This document shows, piece by piece, positions 56,622-64,000 of a DNA stretch of 64,000 bases (position 1 is its first letter; the number at the start of each line of letters is the position of its first letter). A program made the position numbers and the translations under genes. Below the pieces are notes generated by a model. It did no database searches. It had not been told where the DNA came from and saw only the letters and a list, made by a program, of their open reading frames with translations. Location: assembly GCF_018327645.1 (NCBI RefSeq), contig NZ_BMAY01000007.1, forward strand, positions 1 to 64,000, given 5' to 3'. The DNA comes from Lactobacillus corticis (GTDB lineage Bacteria > Bacillota > Bacilli > Lactobacillales > Lactobacillaceae).

Positions 56622-58073
56622 GTGGAAGCTGATAATTTTAATTTAGAACCGGATAAAAAACACTTTATGAGTTGGCCGGTTATTGCATTAATCGACTTTG
56701 TTACGATTATAAGTTTTGAAAATATTTTTTACCCATTTCAAAACCAAGGTTTATCGGTAGTAGTTTCGTGGATTTTCTTATTTGTATCCTACGTTGTACC
56801 GTATGCTTTGATTAGTAGTCAAATGAGTTTAACCTTTGATAATCAAGAAGGCGGACTTGCCTCCTGGGTCAGACGGAGCACTAATGACACGCTCGGTTAC
56901 TGGACCTCTTGGATGTATTGGGTACAGAGCGTCCCATATATTGTCGACGTTTCTAATTCAGTGATTGTTTCTTTTAGTTGGATCATCTTAGGCGACAATA
57001 GACTGGGCAAGCGGATGTCAACGGCCAGTTTTGGACTTTTAACTTTCATTATAATTCTATTGTTCATCCTGCTTGAAAATCGTTTGAAGAACTCATTGGA
57101 AATTCTGTCACTGATTGGTGGCGGAGCCATGTTTATTATGTCAATGCTGTTCGTGCTCTTGGCCGGTTATGCCATCATGCACGGCCACCCTATTGCCACC
57201 CAACCGTTTAATTTAGCTGCTTTCAAACCATCTTTCAGCTTAAATTATTTCTCAACTACTGGTTTGTTAATTTTTGCCATGTCCGGGGCTGAACTGGCGG
57301 CACCGTATGTTTCCCAAATGCGCAATCCTAAACGTGACTTTCCTAAGGCAATGTGGATGCTGGCAATTATGACCGGATTCTTGACCATTTTTGGGACTTT
57401 GGCCCTGGCCATGTTCTTCAACGCTCACCACATTCCGCATGACTTCAAGATGAATGGTCCTTACTATGCCTTCCAGTTATTAGGGCACAGCTTGGGTTGG
57501 GGCGATACCTTAATGTATATTTTTGCCGTTGTCCAAGCTATCTTCATGATGGCCCAACTGGCAGTCTTACTGGACGCTTCAAGCCGGGTATTCGCTGGTG
57601 ACGTTGCTGATAAGTTTATGCCAAAATGGTTAACTAAGAAAGATAAGCATGGTCGCCCTATTCACAGTTATACTACTACGGCTGGTTTAAGCTTGTTCCT
57701 GTTATTGTTAACGGGGACCTTGCCAAACATTAATACGATCTATAATTGGTTGTTGAATGTTAACGGGATAATTTCGCCATACAAGACCTGTTGGGTATTC
57801 TTTGCTTTCATTGCCATGAGATGGCATGAAGAACGCTATCATTCAGATTATGTCTTTATCAAGAACCGCAAGGCTGCCTTGGGTGTCGGTTGGTGGTGTT
57901 TCATTTTCACCTTTGTTTGTGCCACCCTTGGTTTTATTCCACAAAACGTGGAACTAGGAACCCACGCCTTCAATCACCAGTTGCTGCTTAATATCATCAC
58001 CGTTGTAGTGCTCTTTGGATTAGGCTTCCTCTTACCTTGGCTGCGCAAGCGAGAAGAAGCTAAGCAGGCGTAA
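56622..58073 (+). CDS. APC-superfamily amino acid permease or antiporter
   Basis: 483 residues with about twelve membrane helices. Helix 1 region FMSWPVIALIDFVTIISFEN, the GGLASWVRRSTNDTLGYWTSWMYWVQSVPYI region (here cited as GGLASWV...GYWTSWMYW) and FAMSGAELAAPYVSQMRNPKRDFPKAM (FxGxE-type motif of helix 6) place it in the glutamate:GABA-antiporter-like branch of the APC superfamily. GTG start at 56622 with AAAGGATAT upstream. Divergent from the decarboxylase with overlapping promoters, so exchange of ornithine and putrescine or a related pair is a reasonable inference, not shown. Confidence 0.85.
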   Translation: MEADNFNLEPDKKHFMSWPVIALIDFVTIISFENIFYPFQNQGLSVVVSWIFLFVSYVVPYALISSQMSLTFDNQEGGLASWVRRSTNDTLGYWTSWMYWVQSVPYIVDVSNSVIVSFSWIILGDNRLGKRMSTASFGLLTFIIILLFILLENRLKNSLEILSLIGGGAMFIMSMLFVLLAGYAIMHGHPIATQPFNLAAFKPSFSLNYFSTTGLLIFAMSGAELAAPYVSQMRNPKRDFPKAMWMLAIMTGFLTIFGTLALAMFFNAHHIPHDFKMNGPYYAFQLLGHSLGWGDTLMYIFAVVQAIFMMAQLAVLLDASSRVFAGDVADKFMPKWLTKKDKHGRPIHSYTTTAGLSLFLLLLTGTLPNINTIYNWLLNVNGIISPYKTCWVFFAFIAMRWHEERYHSDYVFIKNRKAALGVGWWCFIFTFVCATLGFIPQNVELGTHAFNHQLLLNIITVVVLFGLGFLLPWLRKREEAKQA

Positions 58074-58076
58074 ATT

Positions 58077-58102
58077 AAAAGCCATCTAAGATGGCTTTTT
58101 TA
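58077..58102 (+). terminator. Terminator after the APC permease
   Basis: AAAAGCCAT/ATGGCTTTT stem with five-base loop and U7 tail on plus, four bases after the stop. Confidence 0.85.
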
Positions 58103-58170
58103 TTATGCCTTAATTTAGTCACGGCAATCATTCTTTCGTATAGACGGTTCTTAAAAGCAAGCTACAGCAT

Positions 58171-58205
58171 AAATAAAGAGGACTATTGCTAGTCCTCTTT
58201 ATTTT
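58171..58205 (-). terminator. Terminator of the oppDFBC operon
   Basis: Perfect 14-bp stem 58171-58184/58191-58204 with a six-base loop; tail on minus is UUUAUUUA, formed partly by the stem itself. Confidence 0.85.
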
Positions 58206-58221
58206 ATGTTCTATTTTATAA

Positions 58222-59133
58222 TTAGTTTTCTCTTTGACGAGCATCCCCAGCTCTTTGCAAAGCTCGACCAATATAGTTAATACTTAAGGAAATAAGCAAT
58301 AACATGATCGTGGCCGGCAACCAGAGCCAAGGCCGGTTAATAACGTTAACTGGGTCATTAGCATAACCAATTAAAGTACCCAATGATGGCGTGGTTGATG
58401 GTAAACCATAACCGATGAATGACAACGTGGTTTCAATACCGATATTACCAGCGATCGTCAAAACCACGTCAATAATAATCATCGAAGTGATGTTTGGCAA
58501 AACTTCTCTAAACATAATTGTAAAGTCAGAAGACCCTGAAGTCTTAGAAGCCAAAACATAATCTCGTCCACGTTGTGACAAGATGAATGACCGGTAATAC
58601 CGAGCAGTGGTTGTCCAACCAAACATCGCAATCAATAATACCAGGGTAAAGGCGTTGTAGTTGTTAATGGTCGTAGTTAAAACAATGATAATTGGCAACT
58701 GTGGCAAAACTTGAATGAAGTCAACTATCCGCATGATAATCGCATCAATAGTACCACCATAGTAACCAGAAACCAATCCAACAACTAAACCGACAATTTC
58801 AGTAATCAAAGTTACTGAAAGACCAATCAGGATGGAGTTTCGTCCACCCATGATCAATAGATTAAGAATATCACGACCACCGTCGTCGGTTCCTAAAAGG
58901 TGACCATTTTGGCCCCAGCCGTAGTATGAATCAAGGACATTCATTTCGGTTATTTTTCCTTGATTCAAGAATAAAGAACCAACGAAAGTTAACAACAAGA
59001 TTGCTACGATTACAAAGAAGGCTAAGCGGGCAACTTTATCTTTCCAAATTTCTCGCCAAACCACCTTTAAACCTGAAGGTGGAAGAGAAGCCTTGGCGGT
59101 CTTTGCATTATTTTGCTTTTTTTCTTTTGCCAT
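58222..59133 (-). CDS. oppC: Oligopeptide ABC transporter permease OppC
   Basis: 303 residues, six membrane helices; N-terminal cytoplasmic extension rich in Lys/Ala, first helix at about 35-55, and the EAA-loop region SSDFTIMFREVLPNITSMII that contacts the ATPases. ATG start. Last gene of oppD-oppF-oppB-oppC. Pairs with OppB to form the peptide pore for OppA. Confidence 0.95.
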   Translation of the reverse strand: MAKEKKQNNAKTAKASLPPSGLKVVWREIWKDKVARLAFFVIVAILLLTFVGSLFLNQGKITEMNVLDSYYGWGQNGHLLGTDDGGRDILNLLIMGGRNSILIGLSVTLITEIVGLVVGLVSGYYGGTIDAIIMRIVDFIQVLPQLPIIIVLTTTINNYNAFTLVLLIAMFGWTTTARYYRSFILSQRGRDYVLASKTSGSSDFTIMFREVLPNITSMIIIDVVLTIAGNIGIETTLSFIGYGLPSTTPSLGTLIGYANDPVNVINRPWLWLPATIMLLLISLSINYIGRALQRAGDARQREN

Positions 59134-59148
59134 TTCTTTCTCCTCCCC

Positions 59149-60108
59149 TTATTTAACCCGAATTCTTGGGTCAATCAGACTCATAATGATGTCAGATAAC
59201 AGGTTACCAATCAAGGTCAAGATTCCAAATAATAGAATCAAGGCTGTCAAGGTTGAATAGTCACGTTGACTGATTGAGTCTAAGAACAATTTACCCATAC
59301 CAGGGTAACTGAAGACCGTTTCAATGATCATTGATCCGCCAAGCAAACCGGTAATGGTCGTACCCATGAAGGCTGCGATTGGCAACATTGAATTCCGCAA
59401 GATGTGCTTGTTAAAGACGACATTTTCTGGAACCCCTTTACTACGGGCCGTCCGAACGTAATCTTCAACTTTGTTATCAACGATCCCAGTTCTCAAATAC
59501 TGCACGATACTGGTTGTCGTAATTAAAGCATATAAAATAGCCGGAAGAATCATATGGTAAAGTCGACTTCCCACAACTCCCCAGAATCCATGCGCACTAG
59601 CGGAAACAGAACCAGAAATTGGGAACCAACCTAAAGTAAAACCAAAGAGCCAAAGTCCTAAGATGTAGAATACGAATCCAGGGATGGCAAAAGTGAAGTA
59701 GTTAAAAATTTGGATTGTTTGATCTTGCCATTCATCTTGGTGACGCCCAGCAGAAATCCCCATCGGAATTGCTAAAGCATAAGTCAGGATCGTGGTCAAA
59801 AGTGATAACCAAAAAGTGTTAACTGCCCGATCTGAAATTAAGGATAAAACAGATACGTGCTGCGTGTAACTTTGCCCCAAATTACCATGGAACAAATCAC
59901 CCACCCAACGGGTATATTGAACCCAAACCGGATCATTTAAGCCTAACTCTTGCTTTAAGTGAGCAATGGTTTTGGCATCCATGTTAGGGTTAATTTGCCC
60001 CGTAAATGGGTCACCAGGCATCATTTTAGCCAAGACGAATACCAGCAGACTTAAAATTAATAACTGCGGTATCATGATCAGCAATCGCCGTAAAATTGTT
60101 TTCCACAT
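59149..60108 (-). CDS. oppB: Oligopeptide ABC transporter permease OppB
   Basis: 319 residues, six membrane helices; N-terminal LRRLLIMIPQLLILSLLVFVLA and MMPGDPFTGQINP are typical of DppB/OppB, and the EAA loop is RTARSKGVPENVVFNKHILRN. ATG start two bases after oppF, with GGAG in the end of oppF. Confidence 0.95.
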   Translation of the reverse strand: MWKTILRRLLIMIPQLLILSLLVFVLAKMMPGDPFTGQINPNMDAKTIAHLKQELGLNDPVWVQYTRWVGDLFHGNLGQSYTQHVSVLSLISDRAVNTFWLSLLTTILTYALAIPMGISAGRHQDEWQDQTIQIFNYFTFAIPGFVFYILGLWLFGFTLGWFPISGSVSASAHGFWGVVGSRLYHMILPAILYALITTTSIVQYLRTGIVDNKVEDYVRTARSKGVPENVVFNKHILRNSMLPIAAFMGTTITGLLGGSMIIETVFSYPGMGKLFLDSISQRDYSTLTALILLFGILTLIGNLLSDIIMSLIDPRIRVK

Positions 60109-60110
60109 GC

Positions 60111-61097
60111 TTAACTACGCTCCTTTTCTTTTGCTTCTCGTACTTTAGCAGCTTCTGCTTCATCAGCTGGCAAAGCAACAAAGTGGTTTGGTGCAATTTT
60201 TTGGAGTGGGTAAACTCTTCCATCTTTGTCATACCACTTTGATTGGTTTTCCTGGAATTCCTTTTCAACGGCTTCACGGTGCTTCTTATGAGCTTCACGC
60301 TGGTCGACGTCAACTTGTGGAATTGCCGAAAGGAGACGTTTGGTATAAATGTGAACTGGGTGCTTATAAATTTCATCCCGTGAACCAATTTCAACTAAAC
60401 GACCGCGGTGCATAATAGCTAAGTTTTCTGACATGTGCTTAACTACGCCTAAGTCGTGAGAAATAAATAAGTAACCAATGCCATATTGTTGTTGAATGTG
60501 CTTCATAAAGTTCAGCACCTGGGCTTGCACAGACAGGTCCAAGGCACTAGTTGGTTCATCAGCCACAATTAACTTAGGGTTAGTTGCAACTGCCCGAGCA
60601 ACCCCAATTCTTTGACGTTGACCACCAGAGAATTCATGCGGGTATTTGTAAATTGCATCGCTAGGCATCCCAACAATATCAAGCAATTCTTGAACTCGAT
60701 CACGTTCTTGGTCGGTAGTTAGGTTTTCAAAGTTGCGAATTGGTTCAGCAATGATATCTTCGATTCGCTTACGAGGATTCAAACTAGACATTGAATCCTG
60801 AAAAATCATTTGGACATCTTTATTGTAGTTTAGTTTGCGACGGTTAGAAGCTTTAGTGATGTCAACGCCCTTATAAAGGATTTCACCACCGGTAGCTTTT
60901 TCAACACCGACAATTGCTTTACCCGTCGTCGACTTTCCAGAACCTGATTCACCAATCAAGCCATATGTCTCACCTTCATTAATTGAGAAGCTGACACCAT
61001 CAACGGCCCGTACGTAATCAGTAATTCGGTTCCAGAAACCTGAACGGATTGGATAGTGAACTTTTAAATCTTTTATTTGGATGATTTCTTCTGACAT
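60111..61097 (-). CDS. oppF: Oligopeptide ABC transporter ATPase OppF
   Basis: 328 residues. Walker A GESGSGKSTTGK, Q-loop QMIFQDSMSSLNPRK, signature FSGGQRQRIGVARA, Walker B LIVADEPTSALD and switch His ISHDLG. The C-terminal oligopeptide-transporter extension is present without an obvious Cys-cluster. ATG start three bases after oppD. Confidence 0.96.
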   Translation of the reverse strand: MSEEIIQIKDLKVHYPIRSGFWNRITDYVRAVDGVSFSINEGETYGLIGESGSGKSTTGKAIVGVEKATGGEILYKGVDITKASNRRKLNYNKDVQMIFQDSMSSLNPRKRIEDIIAEPIRNFENLTTDQERDRVQELLDIVGMPSDAIYKYPHEFSGGQRQRIGVARAVATNPKLIVADEPTSALDLSVQAQVLNFMKHIQQQYGIGYLFISHDLGVVKHMSENLAIMHRGRLVEIGSRDEIYKHPVHIYTKRLLSAIPQVDVDQREAHKKHREAVEKEFQENQSKWYDKDGRVYPLQKIAPNHFVALPADEAEAAKVREAKEKERS

Positions 61098-61100
61098 TCT

Positions 61101-62111
61101 TTACTCCCCGCTAGCTTCTTCTTGAAAGTGGAAGTTCTTCCAACAAGTACATCTTACCCAGTGACCAGGTTCAACTTCGTGTACTTTTGGATCTGCCTCA
61201 TGCTCACTTTCAGGGATCCACGGAATTCTGGCTGCAAACCTGTCACCTTCACGAGGCATATTCTTAAGTGAAGGTACAGTCCCTTGAATAACGTGCAAAT
61301 CTTGTTCTTCATCATCACTTTGAGGCATGGAATTCAACAAAGATCTGGTATATGGATGTAATGGATGGCTAAAGACAGTCTTGACGTCTGCCTTTTCTAC
61401 TATTTGACCAGCATACATAACCGCTACTTCGTCAGCCGTTTCGGCTACAACGCCCAAGTCATGAGTAATTAAGATAATGCCTGAGTGAGATTCGCGTTGG
61501 ATGTCTTCAAGCAAGTCAAGGATTTGGGCTTGAATCGTTACATCCAAAGCCGTAGTTGGTTCATCAGCAATGATAATTTCGGGTTTGCAGGCAATTGCCA
61601 TCGCAATAACCACCCGCTGCCGCAAGCCACCTGACAATTCATGCGGATACATGCGGTACATTTCTTCTGGGCGAGGCATGCCAACTTGATTAAACAACTC
61701 AATTACTCGTTCATGGCGTTGTTTCTCATCCATATCTGTATGGTAGTATAGCGTTTCTGCCACTTGATCGCCAACCCGCATTAAAGGATTAAGGCTGGCC
61801 AAAGGGTCCTGGAAGATCATTCCAATCTTGTCCCCACGAATCTTATTAAATAAGGATTCATTCAAGCCAACCAGGTTCAATTCATTATAAAGAATGTCGC
61901 CGGTGACCTTTGTATTTTTGTGATCGTACAAGCCAATAATGCTGGCAGCAATCGTACTCTTGCCACAACCAGACTCCCCAACAATCGCCAGTATCTCGTC
62001 GCGTTTCAGAGTTAGATTGACATCGTCAGCAGCATCATAAAATTTACCTTGCAGCCGGTAGCCGGTATGCAAATGTTGAATGTCTAATAATAGATCACTC
62101 TGCTTTTCCAA
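61101..62111 (-). CDS. oppD: Oligopeptide ABC transporter ATPase OppD
   Basis: About 336 residues. Walker [15 protein letters not shown]-loop [14 protein letters not shown], signature [14 protein letters not shown], Walker [13 protein letters not shown], and a C-terminal extension ending [12 protein letters not shown] with paired Cys, as in iron-sulfur-type OppD proteins. I choose TTG 62111 because GGAGG lies seven bases upstream; ATG 62117 is too close to that site, and ATG 62144 is a weaker alternative. First gene of the opp operon. Confidence 0.95.
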   Translation of the reverse strand: MEKQSDLLLDIQHLHTGYRLQGKFYDAADDVNLTLKRDEILAIVGESGCGKSTIAASIIGLYDHKNTKVTGDILYNELNLVGLNESLFNKIRGDKIGMIFQDPLASLNPLMRVGDQVAETLYYHTDMDEKQRHERVIELFNQVGMPRPEEMYRMYPHELSGGLRQRVVIAMAIACKPEIIIADEPTTALDVTIQAQILDLLEDIQRESHSGIILITHDLGVVAETADEVAVMYAGQIVEKADVKTVFSHPLHPYTRSLLNSMPQSDDEEQDLHVIQGTVPSLKNMPREGDRFAARIPWIPESEHEADPKVHEVEPGHWVRCTCWKNFHFQEEASGE

Positions 62112-62178
62112 GGTCATTCCTCCATCCGAACCTTTAATGAACATTAAAGAGTTTTATTTTTCTTAATTATATGGACTA

Positions 62179-62207
62179 ATTATAACCAGAAAGCAATAGC
62201 TATGCAA
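62179..62207 (-). promoter_or_regulatory. Promoter of oppDFBC
   Basis: On minus, -35 TTGCAT (62207-62202), 17 bases, -10 TATAAT (62184-62179). The -35 matches that of oppA2. Confidence 0.85.
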
Positions 62208-62212
62208 ACCAT

Positions 62213-62227
62213 AACAAACGCTTTCAT
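62213..62227 (-). promoter_or_regulatory. cre-like site upstream of the opp promoter
   Basis: ATGAAAGCGTTTGTT on minus matches the relaxed cre pattern WTGNAANCGNWNNCW except for one base. Centre is about 48 bases upstream of the predicted start, a position where CcpA usually activates. Candidate only. Confidence 0.35.
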
Positions 62228-62237
62228 GAGAATTTGT

Positions 62238-62480
62238 TTATTTTTGATGGTCAGCGATGTATTTTACTGCATCTCCGACAGTTTTGATTTCTTCAGCATC
62301 TTCATCAGGAATTTCAGCCCCAAATTCGTCCTCTAATTGCAGGATGAACTCAACCAAATCAATAGAGTCAGCATTTAGGTCATCTTGGAAACTAGTGTCT
62401 AAAGTGATCTTATCCTTATCAATTTCAAAGTTATCAGCTATTAAAGTTTGAATTTTAGCAAAAATTTCGGTTTCGGTCAT
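62238..62480 (-). CDS. acpP: Acyl carrier protein
   Basis: Carries growing fatty acids on a phosphopantetheine arm. 80 residues with the attachment site LNADSIDLVEFI (Ser in DSID) and four helices. ATG 62480 chosen; GTG 62489 in frame is possible. Ribosome binding site is modest (GTGAT). Follows plsX, and recG precedes, as in most lactobacilli. Confidence 0.95.
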   Translation of the reverse strand: MTETEIFAKIQTLIADNFEIDKDKITLDTSFQDDLNADSIDLVEFILQLEDEFGAEIPDEDAEEIKTVGDAVKYIADHQK

Positions 62481-62516
62481 GATAATCACGCTTTCTGTCT
62501 TATATAGTGTTTTAGC

Positions 62517-63512
62517 TTATTTGCTGAATTCCGAACGAAACTTTTCGATCAGATCTTCTTCCAGCATTTTATCAACTTGTTTTATCGTATAATAAATCGG
62601 TCTTTCCGTCGAGCGACCATGTGTCTTGACAACAGGAGCAGCGATTCCTAGGAGTACAGCCCCACCATAGCGAGCAGTATCAAATTGCTTTTTTAAACTA
62701 CTTAAAGCATCCTTGGCAAGAAGCGCACCTAATTTGGCTTTTATCCCATTATTTAGTAAGGAGTTTTTTAATAATTGTAAAATAACTCCCGAGGCCCCTT
62801 CAATGGACTTTAACGCAGCGTTCCCAGTAAAGCCATCACTGACAACGACATCGGCTTTACCTTCCAGGAGTTCATTTCCTTCAATGTTTCCGATAAAGTT
62901 GAGCGAACTCTCCTGCAGCAGTTGGTACACCTCTTGATGAAGCGGATCGCCCTTGTCGCTTTCGGCCCCGTTGTTTAATAAGGCAATGCGAGGCTTAGCA
63001 ATCCCGCGAATTGAGTTAGCATAATAATTTGCCATCTCAGCCCATTGGACCAAAAACTCGGGCTTGCTCGTAGCATTGGCACCGACATCGATCATATTGA
63101 AGCCAGTCCCGTCTGCAGTTGGCAAAGTTGGCATTAAACCAGGCCGACTAACGCCTTTAATGCGGCCAATAATAAAAATTCCGCTGGCCAATAAGGCGCC
63201 GGTATTTCCTAATGAAAACAAGGCATCAGCCTTACCCGCCTTAACGTAATTTGCCGCTACTACCATCGAAGCATCTTTTTTCTTACGAATCGCCTTCACC
63301 GGCTCATCTTCATCTAAGATGACTTCGCTAGTCCCGACAATTGCTAGTCGGTCATCAAGCTGATCGGCTGGAATCAATTCGGTAAGCTTATTTTGGTCAC
63401 CGAACAGGACCATCCGCGTTTGGGGCAGTTCCGGTTTAACTTGTAAAACTGCTTTTACAATAGCTTCAGGCGCATGTTCGCCGCCCATAGCATCAATTGC
63501 GATTGTTCGCAT
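62517..63512 (-). CDS. plsX: Phosphate acyltransferase PlsX
   Basis: Converts acyl-ACP to acyl-phosphate for phosphatidic acid synthesis. 331 residues starting RTIAIDAMGGEHAPEAIVKAV, with NTGALLASGIFIIGRIKGV and VSDGFTGNAALKSIEG. ATG start with AAAGGAG. Between recG and acpP. Confidence 0.96.
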   Translation of the reverse strand: MRTIAIDAMGGEHAPEAIVKAVLQVKPELPQTRMVLFGDQNKLTELIPADQLDDRLAIVGTSEVILDEDEPVKAIRKKKDASMVVAANYVKAGKADALFSLGNTGALLASGIFIIGRIKGVSRPGLMPTLPTADGTGFNMIDVGANATSKPEFLVQWAEMANYYANSIRGIAKPRIALLNNGAESDKGDPLHQEVYQLLQESSLNFIGNIEGNELLEGKADVVVSDGFTGNAALKSIEGASGVILQLLKNSLLNNGIKAKLGALLAKDALSSLKKQFDTARYGGAVLLGIAAPVVKTHGRSTERPIYYTIKQVDKMLEEDLIEKFRSEFSK

Positions 63513-63528
63513 AAAACTTTCTCCTTTA

Positions 63529-64000
63529 TTAATCCCTGGTTTGTTCTATTTGTTTGTATTCTAAGACATTATTAAGCCACGCATGGTCCAATTCTGACAA
63601 GTCTGGGTCTTCCTGATTAACCCTTCTGGCTTCTTTTTGGGCTGCCACCATTGTATTATAGTTGTTTACCACATCGCCGACTTTAAATTCCGGCACGCCG
63701 GATTGTGCTTTTCCAAAAAGATCACCTTCGCCCCGAAGTTTCAAATCTTCTTCGGCTAAGGCGAACCCATCTTGCGTCTCCGCAATTATCCGCATTCGTT
63801 CTTTTCCAGAATCTGTCTTAGGATCAGCAATAAAAATACAAGTACTTGCAGTCTGCCCCCGACCAATCCGTCCACGCAATTGGTGGAGCTGGCTGAGGCC
63901 AAAACGATCAGCATCATAGACGACCATCATATTAGCATTGGGAACATCCACACCAACCTCAATCACACTGGTCGTAACCAAGATATCAATCTGCCCATCT
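63529..64000 (-). CDS. recG: ATP-dependent DNA helicase RecG, C-terminal part (runs off the window)
   Basis: Reprocesses stalled replication forks. Only the last ~157 residues lie in the window; the frame is open to base 64000. Visible motifs: ILVTTSVIEVGVDVPNA (helicase motif V), QLHQLRGRIGRG (motif VI) and the wedge-associated C terminus FKVGDVVNNYNTM. The initial Met is outside the window. Confidence 0.95.
   Translation of the reverse strand, partial: DGQIDILVTTSVIEVGVDVPNANMMVVYDADRFGLSQLHQLRGRIGRGQTASTCIFIADPKTDSGKERMRIIAETQDGFALAEEDLKLRGEGDLFGKAQSGVPEFKVGDVVNNYNTMVAAQKEARRVNQEDPDLSELDHAWLNNVLEYKQIEQTRD

Noticed and set aside
1-64000. tRNA, rRNA, CRISPR, insertion sequence or prophage
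   Set aside because: No cloverleaf-like sequence, no regularly spaced direct repeats, no transposase, integrase or phage gene motif seen; the only long repeats are the oppA paralogs.

Overview
The window is a continuous piece of a low-GC Gram-positive chromosome, almost certainly a Lactobacillus of the acidophilus/delbrueckii type. This is inferred from the protein sequences (OppA lipoproteins, PepD-like C69 dipeptidase, TTG/GTG starts with strong GGAGG ribosome binding sites) and from gene order: hrcA-grpE-dnaK-dnaJ, rimP-nusA-ylxR-ylxQ-infB-rbfA, pyrH-frr-uppS-cdsA-rseP-proS-polC, rpsB-tsf, ylxM-ffh-rpsP-rimM-trmD-rplS, rnc-smc-ftsY and recG-plsX-acpP. Nearly everything lies on the minus strand; only plsC, cfa, an APC permease and two tiny leader ORFs are on plus. 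No tRNA, rRNA, CRISPR, insertion sequence or prophage was seen.

Layout by coordinate (minus-strand transcription runs right to left). 1-5105: heat-shock operon with two CIRCE operators and tandem terminators. 5167-7568: GNAT acetyltransferase, ribF, truB. 7609-12963: the nusA-infB operon, with a promoter followed by a terminator hairpin just before rimP, a candidate NusA attenuator. 12994-23139: polC back to pyrH, covering replication, Pro-tRNA charging, site-2 proteolysis, phospholipid and undecaprenyl synthesis, ribosome recycling and UMP kinase. 23199-25218: tsf and rpsB with a structured rpsB leader. 25208-28223: a TrmN6-like methyltransferase fused to a GIY-YIG domain, then plsC and cfa. 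28224-32361: heterodimeric ABC exporter, YneF and DUF896 small proteins. 32450-36439: translation and SRP operon with an L19 leader and an attenuator-like hairpin between rpsP and rimM. 36485-41149: asparaginase, a membrane flavodoxin plus ferric-reductase pair, and a C69 dipeptidase. 41203-46689: ftsY, smc, rnc.

46748-62227 is the accessory, nutrient-facing part. Three tandem OppA-type peptide-binding lipoproteins, each with its own promoter and terminator, are separated from the oppDFBC permease operon by a PLP-enzyme operon (group III ornithine/lysine/arginine decarboxylase plus a methionine-gamma-lyase-family protein) and a divergent amino-acid permease. The decarboxylase and permease promoters physically overlap. 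Together these genes would import peptides, decarboxylate a basic amino acid and exchange substrate and product across the membrane. 62238-64000 is acpP, plsX and the 3' end of recG.

Most genes are ordinary housekeeping loci. The best candidates for something new are regulatory: the nusA leader attenuator, the overlapping decarboxylase/permease promoters with two short leader ORFs, the differently regulated oppA paralogs with a 148-bp identical tract, and the predicted extracytoplasmic flavodoxin linked to a haem-type transmembrane reductase. No clearly undescribed large system was found.
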